NCBI GenBank assembly: GCA_022511485.1
Contig: JAFLUJ010000016.1
Coordinates: 1-9,519, forward strand
Reading direction: 5' to 3'
DNA: 9,519 bases
DNA from: Oscillospiraceae bacterium
GTDB lineage: Bacteria > Bacillota > Clostridia > Oscillospirales > Ruminococcaceae
Numbering within the stretch: the stretch's first letter is position 1; every line of letters starts with the position of its first letter. The translations under genes were made by a program, and so were the position numbers. Below are positions 1 through 5,925 of this stretch, one piece after another. The notes beneath the pieces were generated by a model. It saw only the letters and a list, made by a program, of their open reading frames with translations, ran no database searches and was not told the DNA's origin.

Positions 1-1
1 C

Positions 2-51
2 ACCTCTGAGCAAAGCTCAGAGGTATTGCAAATCATTGCTTGATTTGCAAT
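2..51. repeat. Two tandem perfect hairpins upstream of the GGDEF/EAL gene
   Basis: Two inverted repeats sit directly next to each other. The first has arms ACCTCTGAGC (2-11) and GCTCAGAGGT (15-24) around a 3-nt loop. The second has arms ATTGCAAATCA (25-35) and TGATTTGCAAT (41-51) around a 5-nt loop. Neither is followed by a T tract in the plus direction, so they do not look like ordinary terminators. They end about 30 nt before the start codon of the next gene and could be an intergenic repeat element, an RNA structure in its leader, or the end of something beginning left of the window. The structure is plain; the function is unknown. Confidence 0.7.
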
Positions 52-81
52 AGAGACTAGTATAAAAGTGGAAGTGATATT

Positions 82-1920
82 ATGCCTGTACGTGATAACC
101 TTACAATGTCCGAGTGCCTTGCACTTATAGAATATGTTTCCGCTGAGCTCACGACTAAGGGGGTCGAAAGCGCTGTTTCGGCGATCGTGGATAAATTAAG
201 GGACGCCTTTGGCGTATCCTGCGTAAGTATCCGGGAGATATTTTCGCGTCCATGTTCACTCAGGTATACATACGAATCTCTTGACGACCCTACCAAGGTA
301 AAGCGGATAAATGAAACGGTCACATTTGAAGAAGACATCTGGAAAAACGTAATGGAGACCTTCTCTCAGGGCTGCTATATCTATAAGGCAGGGGGAGATC
401 AGCAGGAACCACAGTTTATAGGACCTGTGCCCAATCCTCCGATGTGTATGATACAAATACCAATGTACAGCGGGAGCGATTTCTTTGGAGTGGTCGACCT
501 TGTTGATTTTGAGAAGCTCCGTGACTGGAGCGGCGAAGAGATCTCGGCGCTGACCATATGCGCAAATTTTATATGTCAGTATCTGTATAAGACGAACCAG
601 TCATTTATGGAGATACATAACAGGAATGATACTGACCCTATTACCGGATTTATGAATTTTACCGCTTTTACCGAGCAGCTTGACGAAAATCTTCATAGTA
701 TGCTGAGCAATTCTCCGGTTGCGATAGTTTACAGTGATATACACCATTTCAAATATATTAATGAGACCTATGGCTACAGAAAGGGAGACGAGCTGCTTAA
801 GCTGGTAGCTCAGTCTATCAGCAGCGAGATGTCAAAATATGTGGATATTATGGTATGCCGTGCCCATGCTGATAATTTCATAACAGCTGCCAGCGTTCCC
901 GAAGAGATAATTGCGGTTTTTGACAATTTCATTCATGAAGAAAATCAGCGCGTCTGCAAGCTCATGGAGGATAACTGTCCGGATGTGCAGATACGCATGA
1001 ATACAGGCATATGCTATGTCCGGGATAACAGTACTACAGCGGCTACAGCTATCGCTCATGCCAATCTTGCAAGAAAAACTGCAAAGCGGGAAGGCATGAA
1101 TAAGCCTCTGGTTTTCTCCGACGAGATGATGGAGGATATAAAACGTCAGGAATATCTGAACAATGAGCTTCCGAAGGCTATCAGAAATCACGATTTGAAG
1201 GTCTACTACCAGCCGAAGATAAACTGTCTTGACGACAGCCTTTACGGCGCGGAGGCGCTTGTCCGCTGGCAGAAGCCAGACGGATCGTTTATATATCCGG
1301 ATCAGTTTATCCCGGTCTTTGAGAAAAACGGAAATATCGAAGACGTTGACTTTTACGTTTACCGTCAGGTGTTCAGATACATAAGGGGACGTCTTGATGC
1401 AGGGCTTCCGGCATTTCCTATATCAATGAATGTTTCAAGAGTGCATTTCCAGAGGGATAATATATTATCCTATATCAAGTCGCTGTTTGAAGAATTCAGA
1501 GTACCTACCGACTTTGTGGAATTTGAGCTGACGGAAAATATCTATATGAATAACTTTGACAGGGCGGACGCACTGATACAATACTGCCGTGAACATGGTA
1601 TCCAGGTATCTATGGACGACTTTGGGTCAGGATACTCCTCATTGAATGTTATAAGTACACTTAGCATTGACACTCTTAAAATTGATAAGATATTTCTTAA
1701 GAATGCCGAGCTCAGTGACAACGACAAGACAGTCATTGAAAGTATTATTGCAATGGCAAAGAGGCTTGGAATGAAGGTCATCTGCGAAGGCGTTGAGACA
1801 GAGGCTCAGACGGTTTTCCTGAAAAAGGCTAAATGCGACCAGATACAAGGCTATTACTACGGCAGACCTATGGACGAGGAGTCCTTCAATAAATTTGTTG
1901 AGAAGATGACGACAAAATAA
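82..1920 (+). CDS. GAF - degenerate GGDEF - EAL protein, probable cyclic-di-GMP phosphodiesterase
   Basis: A 612-residue cytoplasmic protein with no evident membrane segment. Residues about 10-165 resemble a GAF-type sensor domain, about 185-345 a GGDEF domain, and about 365-610 an EAL domain. The GGDEF signature is replaced by H262-A-D-N-F266 and no RxxD inhibitory site is visible just before it, so cyclase activity is unlikely. The EAL half keeps the family's metal and catalytic positions: E391-A-L, N450, E482 and E485 in ELTE, D512-D513 in DDFG, K533, E569 in EGVET and Q589 in QGY. Known family function is hydrolysis of cyclic-di-GMP to pGpG; the GGDEF-like part probably serves as a regulatory domain. 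The start is set by GGAAGTGAT (70-78) before the ATG. The gene stands alone and ends at its own terminator. The signal sensed by the GAF domain cannot be told from sequence. Confidence 0.93.
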   Translation: MPVRDNLTMSECLALIEYVSAELTTKGVESAVSAIVDKLRDAFGVSCVSIREIFSRPCSLRYTYESLDDPTKVKRINETVTFEEDIWKNVMETFSQGCYIYKAGGDQQEPQFIGPVPNPPMCMIQIPMYSGSDFFGVVDLVDFEKLRDWSGEEISALTICANFICQYLYKTNQSFMEIHNRNDTDPITGFMNFTAFTEQLDENLHSMLSNSPVAIVYSDIHHFKYINETYGYRKGDELLKLVAQSISSEMSKYVDIMVCRAHADNFITAASVPEEIIAVFDNFIHEENQRVCKLMEDNCPDVQIRMNTGICYVRDNSTTAATAIAHANLARKTAKREGMNKPLVFSDEMMEDIKRQEYLNNELPKAIRNHDLKVYYQPKINCLDDSLYGAEALVRWQKPDGSFIYPDQFIPVFEKNGNIEDVDFYVYRQVFRYIRGRLDAGLPAFPISMNVSRVHFQRDNILSYIKSLFEEFRVPTDFVEFELTENIYMNNFDRADALIQYCREHGIQVSMDDFGSGYSSLNVISTLSIDTLKIDKIFLKNAELSDNDKTVIESIIAMAKRLGMKVICEGVETEAQTVFLKKAKCDQIQGYYYGRPMDEESFNKFVEKMTTK

Positions 1921-1927
1921 AAAATCA

Positions 1928-1971
1928 GGGGAGAGTTTCAGGTTTGAAATGCTCCCCGTTTTATATTTTTT
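1928..1971 (+). terminator. Rho-independent terminator of the GGDEF/EAL gene
   Basis: The outer arms GGGGAG (1928-1933) and CTCCCC (1952-1957) enclose an inner stem TTTCA (1936-1940) / TGAAA (1945-1949) with a 4-nt loop. The stem is followed by a T-rich tail from 1959 to about 1971. It begins 8 nt after the stop codon, so it closes the gene cleanly. Confidence 0.9.
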
Positions 1972-2013
1972 CGGAACAAAACGCTTCTGGCATACTTTTG
2001 GAAACATAGAATC

Positions 2014-2042
2014 TTGACAAAGGAGTATAATAATGATATAAT
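2014..2042 (+). promoter_or_regulatory. Consensus sigma-A promoter of the toxin-antitoxin operon
   Basis: TTGACA (2014-2019) and TATAAT (2037-2042) are separated by exactly 17 nt and match the sigma-70/sigma-A consensus at all 12 positions. Transcription should begin near 2049, leaving a leader of about 35 nt before the antitoxin start at 2085. A second TATAATA lies at 2026-2032, 11 nt before the -10 copy, and may be part of an autoregulatory site. Confidence 0.88.
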
Positions 2043-2084
2043 ATGTATAGAATAATTTTACAAATCGTACGGGGAGTGATTTCT

Positions 2085-2354
2085 ATGATGATAAAGCCGT
2101 CTACTTGTTTAAGAAATGAATACAACGAAATCTCAAATTTCTGTAAGACAGAAAATAAGCCAGTGTTTCTTACCAAAAACGGTGAGGGCGACCTTGTGGT
2201 TATGAGTATTGAAGCATACACATATCGTGAGGAAATACTTGATTTAAGAGAAAAGCTTCTTGAAGCCGAGTCGCACCGTCTGAATGGTGCAAAAACATAC
2301 TCCATAGATGAAGTAAATACACGTCTGGAGGAAATTATAAATGGATCAGAATGA
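2085..2354 (+). CDS. Phd/YefM-family type II antitoxin
   Basis: An 89-residue protein typical in length for the Phd/YefM family. The N-terminal half (about 2-50), with the stretch IKPSTCLRNEYNEIS and then PVFLTKNGEGDLVVMSIEAY, is the family's dimeric DNA-binding fold. The C-terminal helix-rich half (about 50-89) would wrap the toxin. An upstream in-frame ATG at 2043 overlaps the promoter -10 and would lie before the transcription start. The ATG at 2085, 8 nt after GGGGAG (2071-2076), is therefore chosen; the adjacent ATG at 2088 is also possible. In this family the antitoxin neutralises the toxin and, with it, represses its own promoter. Its last 14 nt overlap the toxin gene. Confidence 0.9.
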   Translation: MMIKPSTCLRNEYNEISNFCKTENKPVFLTKNGEGDLVVMSIEAYTYREEILDLREKLLEAESHRLNGAKTYSIDEVNTRLEEIINGSE

Positions 2355-2685
2355 CAGTTACAATGTTCAATTTCTGACAGATGCACTGAACGATATGACT
2401 GAGATCATTGCATCATTTATAATGCTTGGCAGCAAACAGGGTGCTAAACGTATTCAGAAAAAGTTTAATAAAGCTGTCGAGCAAATACAGACATTTCCAT
2501 ACTCCGGAATTAAGGTTCATGATGATAAGCTTGCAAAGATGGGATTCAGAATGATTGTCGTTGAAAAATATCTGATGTTTTACAAAGTCTTTGACAATGA
2601 TAAAACGGTTGTTTTTTATCATGTGTTAAATGGGAAAAGAGACTATCCATCATTAATGCAATATTTATCTGATGAATCTGAATAG
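2341..2685 (+). CDS. RelE/ParE-family type II toxin
   Basis: A 114-residue basic protein with the ParE/RelE-like pattern: a helical hairpin (about 10-50), the F-P-x-S-G turn near 52-56, then beta strands carrying R70, Y77, F80-Y81 and the ending G98-K-R100-D-Y. This layout is known from type II toxins that cleave ribosome-bound mRNA (RelE) or poison gyrase (ParE); the sequence alone does not decide which. GGAGGA (2327-2332) lies 8 nt before the ATG inside the antitoxin gene, and the genes overlap by 14 nt, as expected for tightly coupled expression. No frameshift or early stop is seen, so the module appears intact. It is located between unrelated housekeeping-type genes, a usual setting for a chromosomal, probably transferred, module. 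Confidence 0.88.
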   Translation: MDQNDSYNVQFLTDALNDMTEIIASFIMLGSKQGAKRIQKKFNKAVEQIQTFPYSGIKVHDDKLAKMGFRMIVVEKYLMFYKVFDNDKTVVFYHVLNGKRDYPSLMQYLSDESE

Positions 2686-2694
2686 TATAAGCTA

Positions 2695-2729
2695 AAGAGG
2701 CTGATGCATTAAAAACGCATCAGCCTCTT
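2695..2729. terminator. Perfect 13-bp stem-loop between convergent genes, likely bidirectional terminator
   Basis: AAGAGGCTGATGC (2695-2707) and GCATCAGCCTCTT (2717-2729) form a perfect 13-bp stem with a 9-nt A-rich loop. It lies between the stop codons of the plus-strand toxin gene (2685) and the minus-strand nitroreductase gene (2734), so it can serve both. The T tail is weak on either side, so termination efficiency is uncertain. Confidence 0.75.
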
Positions 2730-2733
2730 GCTG

Positions 2734-3255
2734 TCAGATATACCGCACTGTTTCATTAATATCCCTATAAACACTGTGCATTTTTTCAAGGGGAGCAGAA
2801 TCCTCGGCAGGATACCCCATTGGCATAAGAAGCACGGCTTTTTCATTTTCGGGAAGTCCCAGCTCTTTTTCAAGCTGGGAATTGGCAAAGTAATTTACCC
2901 AGCAAGTACCGATACCAAGCTCCCAGGCCTCAAGCATGATGTGAGTGGCAACTATGCTTACATCCTGAACTCCGGAGCGGACGCCCTCTTCAAGGGGATT
3001 TTTCCAGTCCTCGTCAGTGTTGTAGGCAAAGAGCAGCACTGTTTTCGCTCCGAAAATACACTTGCTGAGCTTGTTCAGCTTGGCAAGGTTTTCTTCGCTT
3101 TCGATCACATATATCCTCTGGGGTTGGTAGTTGCAGCCTGTGGGAGCTCTGTTTCCCGCTTCCAGAATAAGCTCAAGCACATAATGGCTGACGGGTCTTC
3201 CGTCAAATTTCCTTACAGAATATCTTGCTGTTAAAAGATCAAAGAACGTTGTCAT
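2734..3255 (-). CDS. Nitroreductase-family FMN oxidoreductase
   Basis: A 173-residue member of the nitroreductase superfamily, near the short end of the family's range. The N-terminal R11-Y-S-V-R15-K-F and the R36-A-P-T-G-C-N-Y-Q-P-Q46 segment match the FMN-binding elements of the family. The middle (about 95-120, HIMLEAWELGIGTCW) is the conserved helix and strand at the dimer interface. Members reduce nitro groups, quinones or flavins with NAD(P)H; the natural substrate here is unknown. The gene starts inside the stop codon of the epimerase-like gene (ATGA overlap at 3252-3255) with GGAGG about 8 nt upstream, so the two are probably co-transcribed and translationally coupled, which suggests a shared redox or detoxification role. 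It is the last gene of its operon. Confidence 0.9.
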   Translation of the reverse strand: MTTFFDLLTARYSVRKFDGRPVSHYVLELILEAGNRAPTGCNYQPQRIYVIESEENLAKLNKLSKCIFGAKTVLLFAYNTDEDWKNPLEEGVRSGVQDVSIVATHIMLEAWELGIGTCWVNYFANSQLEKELGLPENEKAVLLMPMGYPAEDSAPLEKMHSVYRDINETVRYI

Positions 3256-4265
3256 TTTACAGCCTCCTTTGCATTGTCAAGGACCGCGATGACCTTATCA
3301 CACCACCGGTCAAATTCCTCGTCCTCATTCTGGTATTCCTTATGGGCGAGGACATATTCCACTGTACGCTTGATACCCTCTTTTGCGGAGACCTCCGCTT
3401 TAAAGTCCGGTACAAGCTTTTTCAGCTTACTGTTGTCAAATACTACGGAATTTGCTTTGTCCCCGATAAGACTTCCTGTGAAATCATAGCTGCTCATATC
3501 TGCAAGGGTCTGAGAGGAAACATAATAGGGTCGCAGCTCTTTTCCCAATGCGTCTGCTATGGACTGATATATGTGGTTCCAGCTTACGCTTTCGTCAGAG
3601 GTTATGTGGAAGGCTTCTCCGATGGCTTTGGGATTTCCCATCAGTCCCACGAAGCCCTTTGCAAAGTCGCTGTTGTGAGTGATAGTCCAGAGGGAGCTTC
3701 CGTCGCCGTGGATAATGACCTGCTTACCATCCATGATCCGCTTTACTACCTGCCAGCTTCCGTTATTTCCGTGAACTCCAAGGGGGACGCTCCGCTCGTC
3801 GTAGGTATGGCTGGGGCGAACTATTGTAACAGGAAAGCCGTCCTGTCTGTAACGCTCCATAAGGTAATCTTCGCAGGCTTTTTTGTTGCGGGAATATTCC
3901 CAGTAGGGATTTTCAAGAGGAGTGTCCTCGGTAATGACATATCCTTTGGGAGGCTTCTGATAAGCGGAGGCGGAGCTGATATAAATGAACTGCCTGGTCT
4001 TGTCCCTGAAAAGCCTGTAGTCCCGTTCAAGCTGGGAAGGTACAAATCCGATAAATTCTCCCACACAGTCGAAGCTCATGCCCTCCAGTAGCTTTGCAGC
4101 GTTTGCCTCGTCGGAAATGTCACATTTGATGACCTTCACATTTTCGGGGAGAGTATCGTTCCGGTTTCCCCTGTTGAGCAGGTATACCTCGTCTCCCCGT
4201 TCAGCGAGAAGCCTGGTTATTGCCATGCTGATGATACCTGTTCCGCCTATGAATAATACTTTCAT
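3252..4265 (-). CDS. NAD-dependent epimerase/dehydratase family protein (extended or atypical SDR)
   Basis: A 337-residue protein beginning with a Rossmann fold: G7-G-T-G10-I-I-S is the dinucleotide-binding glycine motif, followed by the acidic/basic loop near residues 29-35 (LLNRGNR), which hints at NADP(H) rather than strict NAD(H). SSASAY (97-102) and Y124-S-R-N-K128 fit the Ser and YxxxK catalytic triad. The overall pattern resembles the atypical SDR group that includes the plant CSP41-type proteins; a true sugar-nucleotide epimerase activity is not shown. AGGAGGTC lies about 8 nt before the ATG. The gene follows the Imm1-like gene by 22 nt and overlaps the nitroreductase by 4 nt. A long open frame on the opposite strand is a shadow of its GC-richer codon use. 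Confidence 0.88.
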   Translation of the reverse strand: MKVLFIGGTGIISMAITRLLAERGDEVYLLNRGNRNDTLPENVKVIKCDISDEANAAKLLEGMSFDCVGEFIGFVPSQLERDYRLFRDKTRQFIYISSASAYQKPPKGYVITEDTPLENPYWEYSRNKKACEDYLMERYRQDGFPVTIVRPSHTYDERSVPLGVHGNNGSWQVVKRIMDGKQVIIHGDGSSLWTITHNSDFAKGFVGLMGNPKAIGEAFHITSDESVSWNHIYQSIADALGKELRPYYVSSQTLADMSSYDFTGSLIGDKANSVVFDNSKLKKLVPDFKAEVSAKEGIKRTVEYVLAHKEYQNEDEEFDRWCDKVIAVLDNAKEAVK

Positions 4266-4287
4266 GCTGTTTGACCTCCTTATATTT

Positions 4288-4647
4288 TTATAATTCCTGC
4301 CATCTGATGCAATCGGGTCTTTTCATTGAGTCAAAAAACTCCTCTATGCATAAAATAGCACTTTCAACAGAAATAACAGCATCAGCAGGAGCTTCCCATT
4401 CCTCGCCGCCTGCTAAAAAAATTACAGTTTCCGTATAAGTCCCATATGACAGCCATGTTACATCCTCTTTTTCAAAGAAGTGGATACACGCATAAGCTCC
4501 ATTTACTAAAATTGAAAGACAGGGATATTCATTTTCGCCGCTTATCCAGATGTCATCCATCGGCAATGCGGAGCTCCGTTTTATATGTTCAGATATTTCT
4601 TCTTTCGTATTATATATGAAATTACCTTTATCCGAGCTTACATTCAT
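4288..4647 (-). CDS. Imm1-like small protein, possible orphan immunity protein
   Basis: A 119-residue cytoplasmic protein. Its middle has the strand pattern Y41-P-C-L-S-I-L-V-N-G-A-Y-A-C and the C-terminus reads S94-V-E-S-A-I-L-C-I-E-E-F-F-D-S, then R110-P-x-x-I-x-W116. Both resemble the Imm1 family of immunity proteins from polymorphic toxin systems. That match is from memory of the family, not from a search. A longer frame to an ATG at 4689 exists, but that codon lacks a ribosome site and is only about 12 nt from the predicted transcription start; the ATG at 4647 has GGAG 8 nt upstream and is preferred. No toxin gene is seen in the window. It is the first gene after a consensus promoter, ahead of the epimerase-like and nitroreductase genes. 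It is visibly more AT-rich than those two. Confidence 0.75.
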   Translation of the reverse strand: MNVSSDKGNFIYNTKEEISEHIKRSSALPMDDIWISGENEYPCLSILVNGAYACIHFFEKEDVTWLSYGTYTETVIFLAGGEEWEAPADAVISVESAILCIEEFFDSMKRPDCIRWQEL

Positions 4648-4707
4648 AATGTTATCTCCTGCTCCAATGACATAGATTAAAGATTGCATAACATTTGATT
4701 TATTTCT

Positions 4708-4736
4708 ATTATACCTTTATTAACATAATTTGTCAA
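4708..4736 (-). promoter_or_regulatory. Consensus sigma-A promoter of the Imm1-like / epimerase / nitroreductase operon
   Basis: On the minus strand TTGACA (4736-4731) and TATAAT (4713-4708) are separated by 17 nt, a full consensus match. Transcription should begin near 4701. This gives a leader of about 54 nt to the start at 4647 and argues against the ATG at 4689. Confidence 0.88.
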
Positions 4737-4744
4737 GCAAAGGA

Positions 4745-4791
4745 TAAAAACAAGTCAGCCTTAGTGGGAATTTTTCCGTGTGGGCTGACTT
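4745..4791 (-). terminator. Rho-independent terminator downstream of the 123-residue protein gene
   Basis: AAGTCAGCC (4752-4760) and GGCTGACTT (4783-4791) form a 9-bp stem with a 22-nt loop. Read on the minus strand it is followed by GTTTTTATCC. It lies about 25 nt after the stop of the minus-strand gene at 4816 and just before the next promoter, separating the two transcription units. Confidence 0.78.
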
Positions 4792-4815
4792 TATTAATAA
4801 TTATACTATGATTGA

Positions 4816-5187
4816 TCAATCAGGAATTTCAACAGATATAATTTCAGTTTGCCCATTTTCAAGAACAGCTTTAATTTTTTTATCACTTATTTGCAGAACT
4901 TTTTGAATCCACATTATATCTTCGTTTCTTCCGATCTCAAACCACTGCGCCGTTTTGGTGTTGTAGGTATATTCTTTAAAAGGAGGAACAAGAAAATATA
5001 CTATTATCCCGCATCCGTACATTACAACAAACTTCTCGTTTGGATCTATGATCGCTCCGTTAGGGTCGCCATAAAAATCACCGATAATAATTTTTGTATT
5101 TGCAGTTTTATCAATTAAATAAACTGTTTCATATTCGCTTATAACTGCATAACGCTTACATTCAGCCAAAGTAATTACAGAACCCAT
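4816..5187 (-). CDS. Hypothetical 123-residue protein, AT-rich, possible immunity-type protein
   Basis: I cannot assign a family with confidence. The protein is rich in beta-strand-like stretches with aromatic residues (YAVISEYETVYLID, then KIIIGDFYGDP, FVVMYGCGIIVYFL, PPFKEY and QWFEIG), has no convincing signal peptide, and ends with an acidic tail. Small single-domain proteins of this look are common among immunity genes of polymorphic toxin systems, and its neighbour past the terminator is Imm1-like, so an immunity role is possible but unproven. AGGAG lies 5 nt before the ATG, a clear ribosome site. No strong promoter is visible in the 52 nt between it and tetR, so it may be co-transcribed with tetR. 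Its base composition is more AT-rich than the enzymes around it, suggesting horizontal transfer. Confidence 0.72.
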   Translation of the reverse strand: MGSVITLAECKRYAVISEYETVYLIDKTANTKIIIGDFYGDPNGAIIDPNEKFVVMYGCGIIVYFLVPPFKEYTYNTKTAQWFEIGRNEDIMWIQKVLQISDKKIKAVLENGQTEIISVEIPD

Positions 5188-5239
5188 ATTAACTCCTAAA
5201 AAAATTCATATGAATGATTACTGATACTTTTTTACATAT

Positions 5240-5761
5240 TCATAAAACTATCCTCTTTGCAATTTCACATATGATCTTTACAGCGGTGCTATCGTCATAC
5301 TCCTGATTTTCGTAAAAGGTATAGTATCCTCCGTAAACGCCGTAGGTCAGCATGATATTTTTTTCCGGACTGTTTGCAAATTCCGGATAATTTGCAAAAA
5401 CGTGCTCCTTAATAGACGAAAGAAGCTTTTTCGGAAGCTGCTCTCTCCGGCTGTCCGAAAAAATAATTTTGATAAGTGGATTTTTTGTGTATTCGGAAAA
5501 TAATCTGTTTGCAAATTCAGATGGATTCTGGATGGCGTCCGTAACATTATCCAGGTTGCACATAATACCTGAAACAATATGACTTTCTATCTGCTCCGAT
5601 AAATCATATATGTCCACATAGTGGGAATAAAATGTGGACTTGTTTATCTGCGCCAGTTCACATAGCTCCTTGACGGTAATGCGTTCCAGAGACTTGCGGG
5701 AACGAAGCTCTATAAAGGCGTTTCCGATGCTTTGCTTGGTTTTTTCGATACGGTGATCCAT
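5240..5761 (-). CDS. TetR/AcrR-family transcriptional regulator
   Basis: A 173-residue protein, short but within the TetR range. The N-terminal segment (about 1-55) is the family's DNA-binding domain: a first helix (RIEKTKQSIGNAFIELRSRKS), then the helix-turn-helix ITVKELCELAQINKSTFYSHY (29-48) and the D-I-Y-D-L transition. The rest is helical and would form the ligand-binding and dimer domain; the ligand is unknown. A longer start at 5773 is only 1 nt from AGGAG, too close, whereas the ATG at 5761 lies 13 nt away and gives the usual MDHR-type N-terminus; neither spacing is ideal. The gene is divergent from glgB, and palindromes in the shared intergenic region make autoregulation and control of glgB plausible. 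The small gene 52 nt downstream may be in the same transcript. Confidence 0.9.
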   Translation of the reverse strand: MDHRIEKTKQSIGNAFIELRSRKSLERITVKELCELAQINKSTFYSHYVDIYDLSEQIESHIVSGIMCNLDNVTDAIQNPSEFANRLFSEYTKNPLIKIIFSDSRREQLPKKLLSSIKEHVFANYPEFANSPEKNIMLTYGVYGGYYTFYENQEYDDSTAVKIICEIAKRIVL

Positions 5762-5794
5762 AAATATTATCATGCTCCTGTGAGAATTTTTCGA

Positions 5795-5825
5795 CTATTT
5801 TACAAAATAGTTGCTTTTCCGACAA
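5795..5825 (-). promoter_or_regulatory. Probable tetR promoter with a palindrome over its -10
   Basis: On the minus strand TTGTCG (5825-5820) and TAAAAT (5802-5797) are separated by 17 nt, matching consensus at 4 of 6 and 5 of 6 positions. The -10 lies within an inverted repeat, CTATTTT (5795-5801) / AAAATAG (5804-5810), with a 2-nt centre. This is where an autorepressor could bind. Both the promoter and the operator role are inferred. Confidence 0.6.
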
Positions 5826-5845
5826 ACGTCCGAATCCGACGGTTG
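5823..5845. promoter_or_regulatory. Candidate operator between tetR and glgB
   Basis: A 23-bp imperfect dyad centred on 5834 pairs at 9 of 11 positions; its core arms are CGTC (5827-5830) and GACG (5838-5841). It overlaps the -35 of the glgB promoter on the right and of the tetR promoter on the left. The motif TCCGAC also occurs as a direct repeat at 5818-5823 and 5835-5840. Position and symmetry fit a TetR-family operator, but binding is an inference. Confidence 0.55.
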
Positions 5846-5871
5846 ATATTGATTTATGCTTCTATTATACT
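5843..5871 (+). promoter_or_regulatory. glgB promoter
   Basis: TTGATA (5843-5848) and TATACT (5866-5871) are separated by 17 nt, each with 5 of 6 consensus bases. Transcription would begin near 5878, about 48 nt before the glgB ATG. Confidence 0.78.
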
Positions 5872-5925
5872 ATATCTTAGAGAAAAAATCAACTGTAGTT
5901 GGATATTTAAGGGGAAACATTGACC

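Noticed and set aside
1..70. CRISPR repeat or cyclic-di-GMP riboswitch at the left edge
   Set aside because: Only one copy of each hairpin, no spacers, and the conserved bases of the cyclic-di-GMP riboswitch classes are not seen.
2043..2084. Upstream ATG as antitoxin start
   Set aside because: It directly follows the -10 element and would precede the predicted transcription start; the ATG at 2085 has a good ribosome site.
2728..3234. Plus-strand frame of 168 codons opposite the nitroreductase
   Set aside because: The minus strand encodes a clear nitroreductase with good ribosome site and operon context; the opposite frame has no family features.
3225..4091. Long plus-strand open frame of 288 codons opposite the epimerase-like gene
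   Set aside because: It lies antisense to a clear SDR gene with Rossmann and YxxxK motifs; its own translation has no recognisable motif and no ribosome site, so it is a shadow of codon use.
4648..4689. Upstream ATG as the Imm1-like start
   Set aside because: No ribosome site and only about 12 nt from the predicted transcription start; the internal ATG at 4647 has GGAG at proper spacing.
5204..5215. 12-bp palindrome ATTCATATGAAT upstream of the 123-residue protein gene
   Set aside because: Short, AT-rich and not tied to a clear promoter; likely chance, though an operator cannot be excluded.
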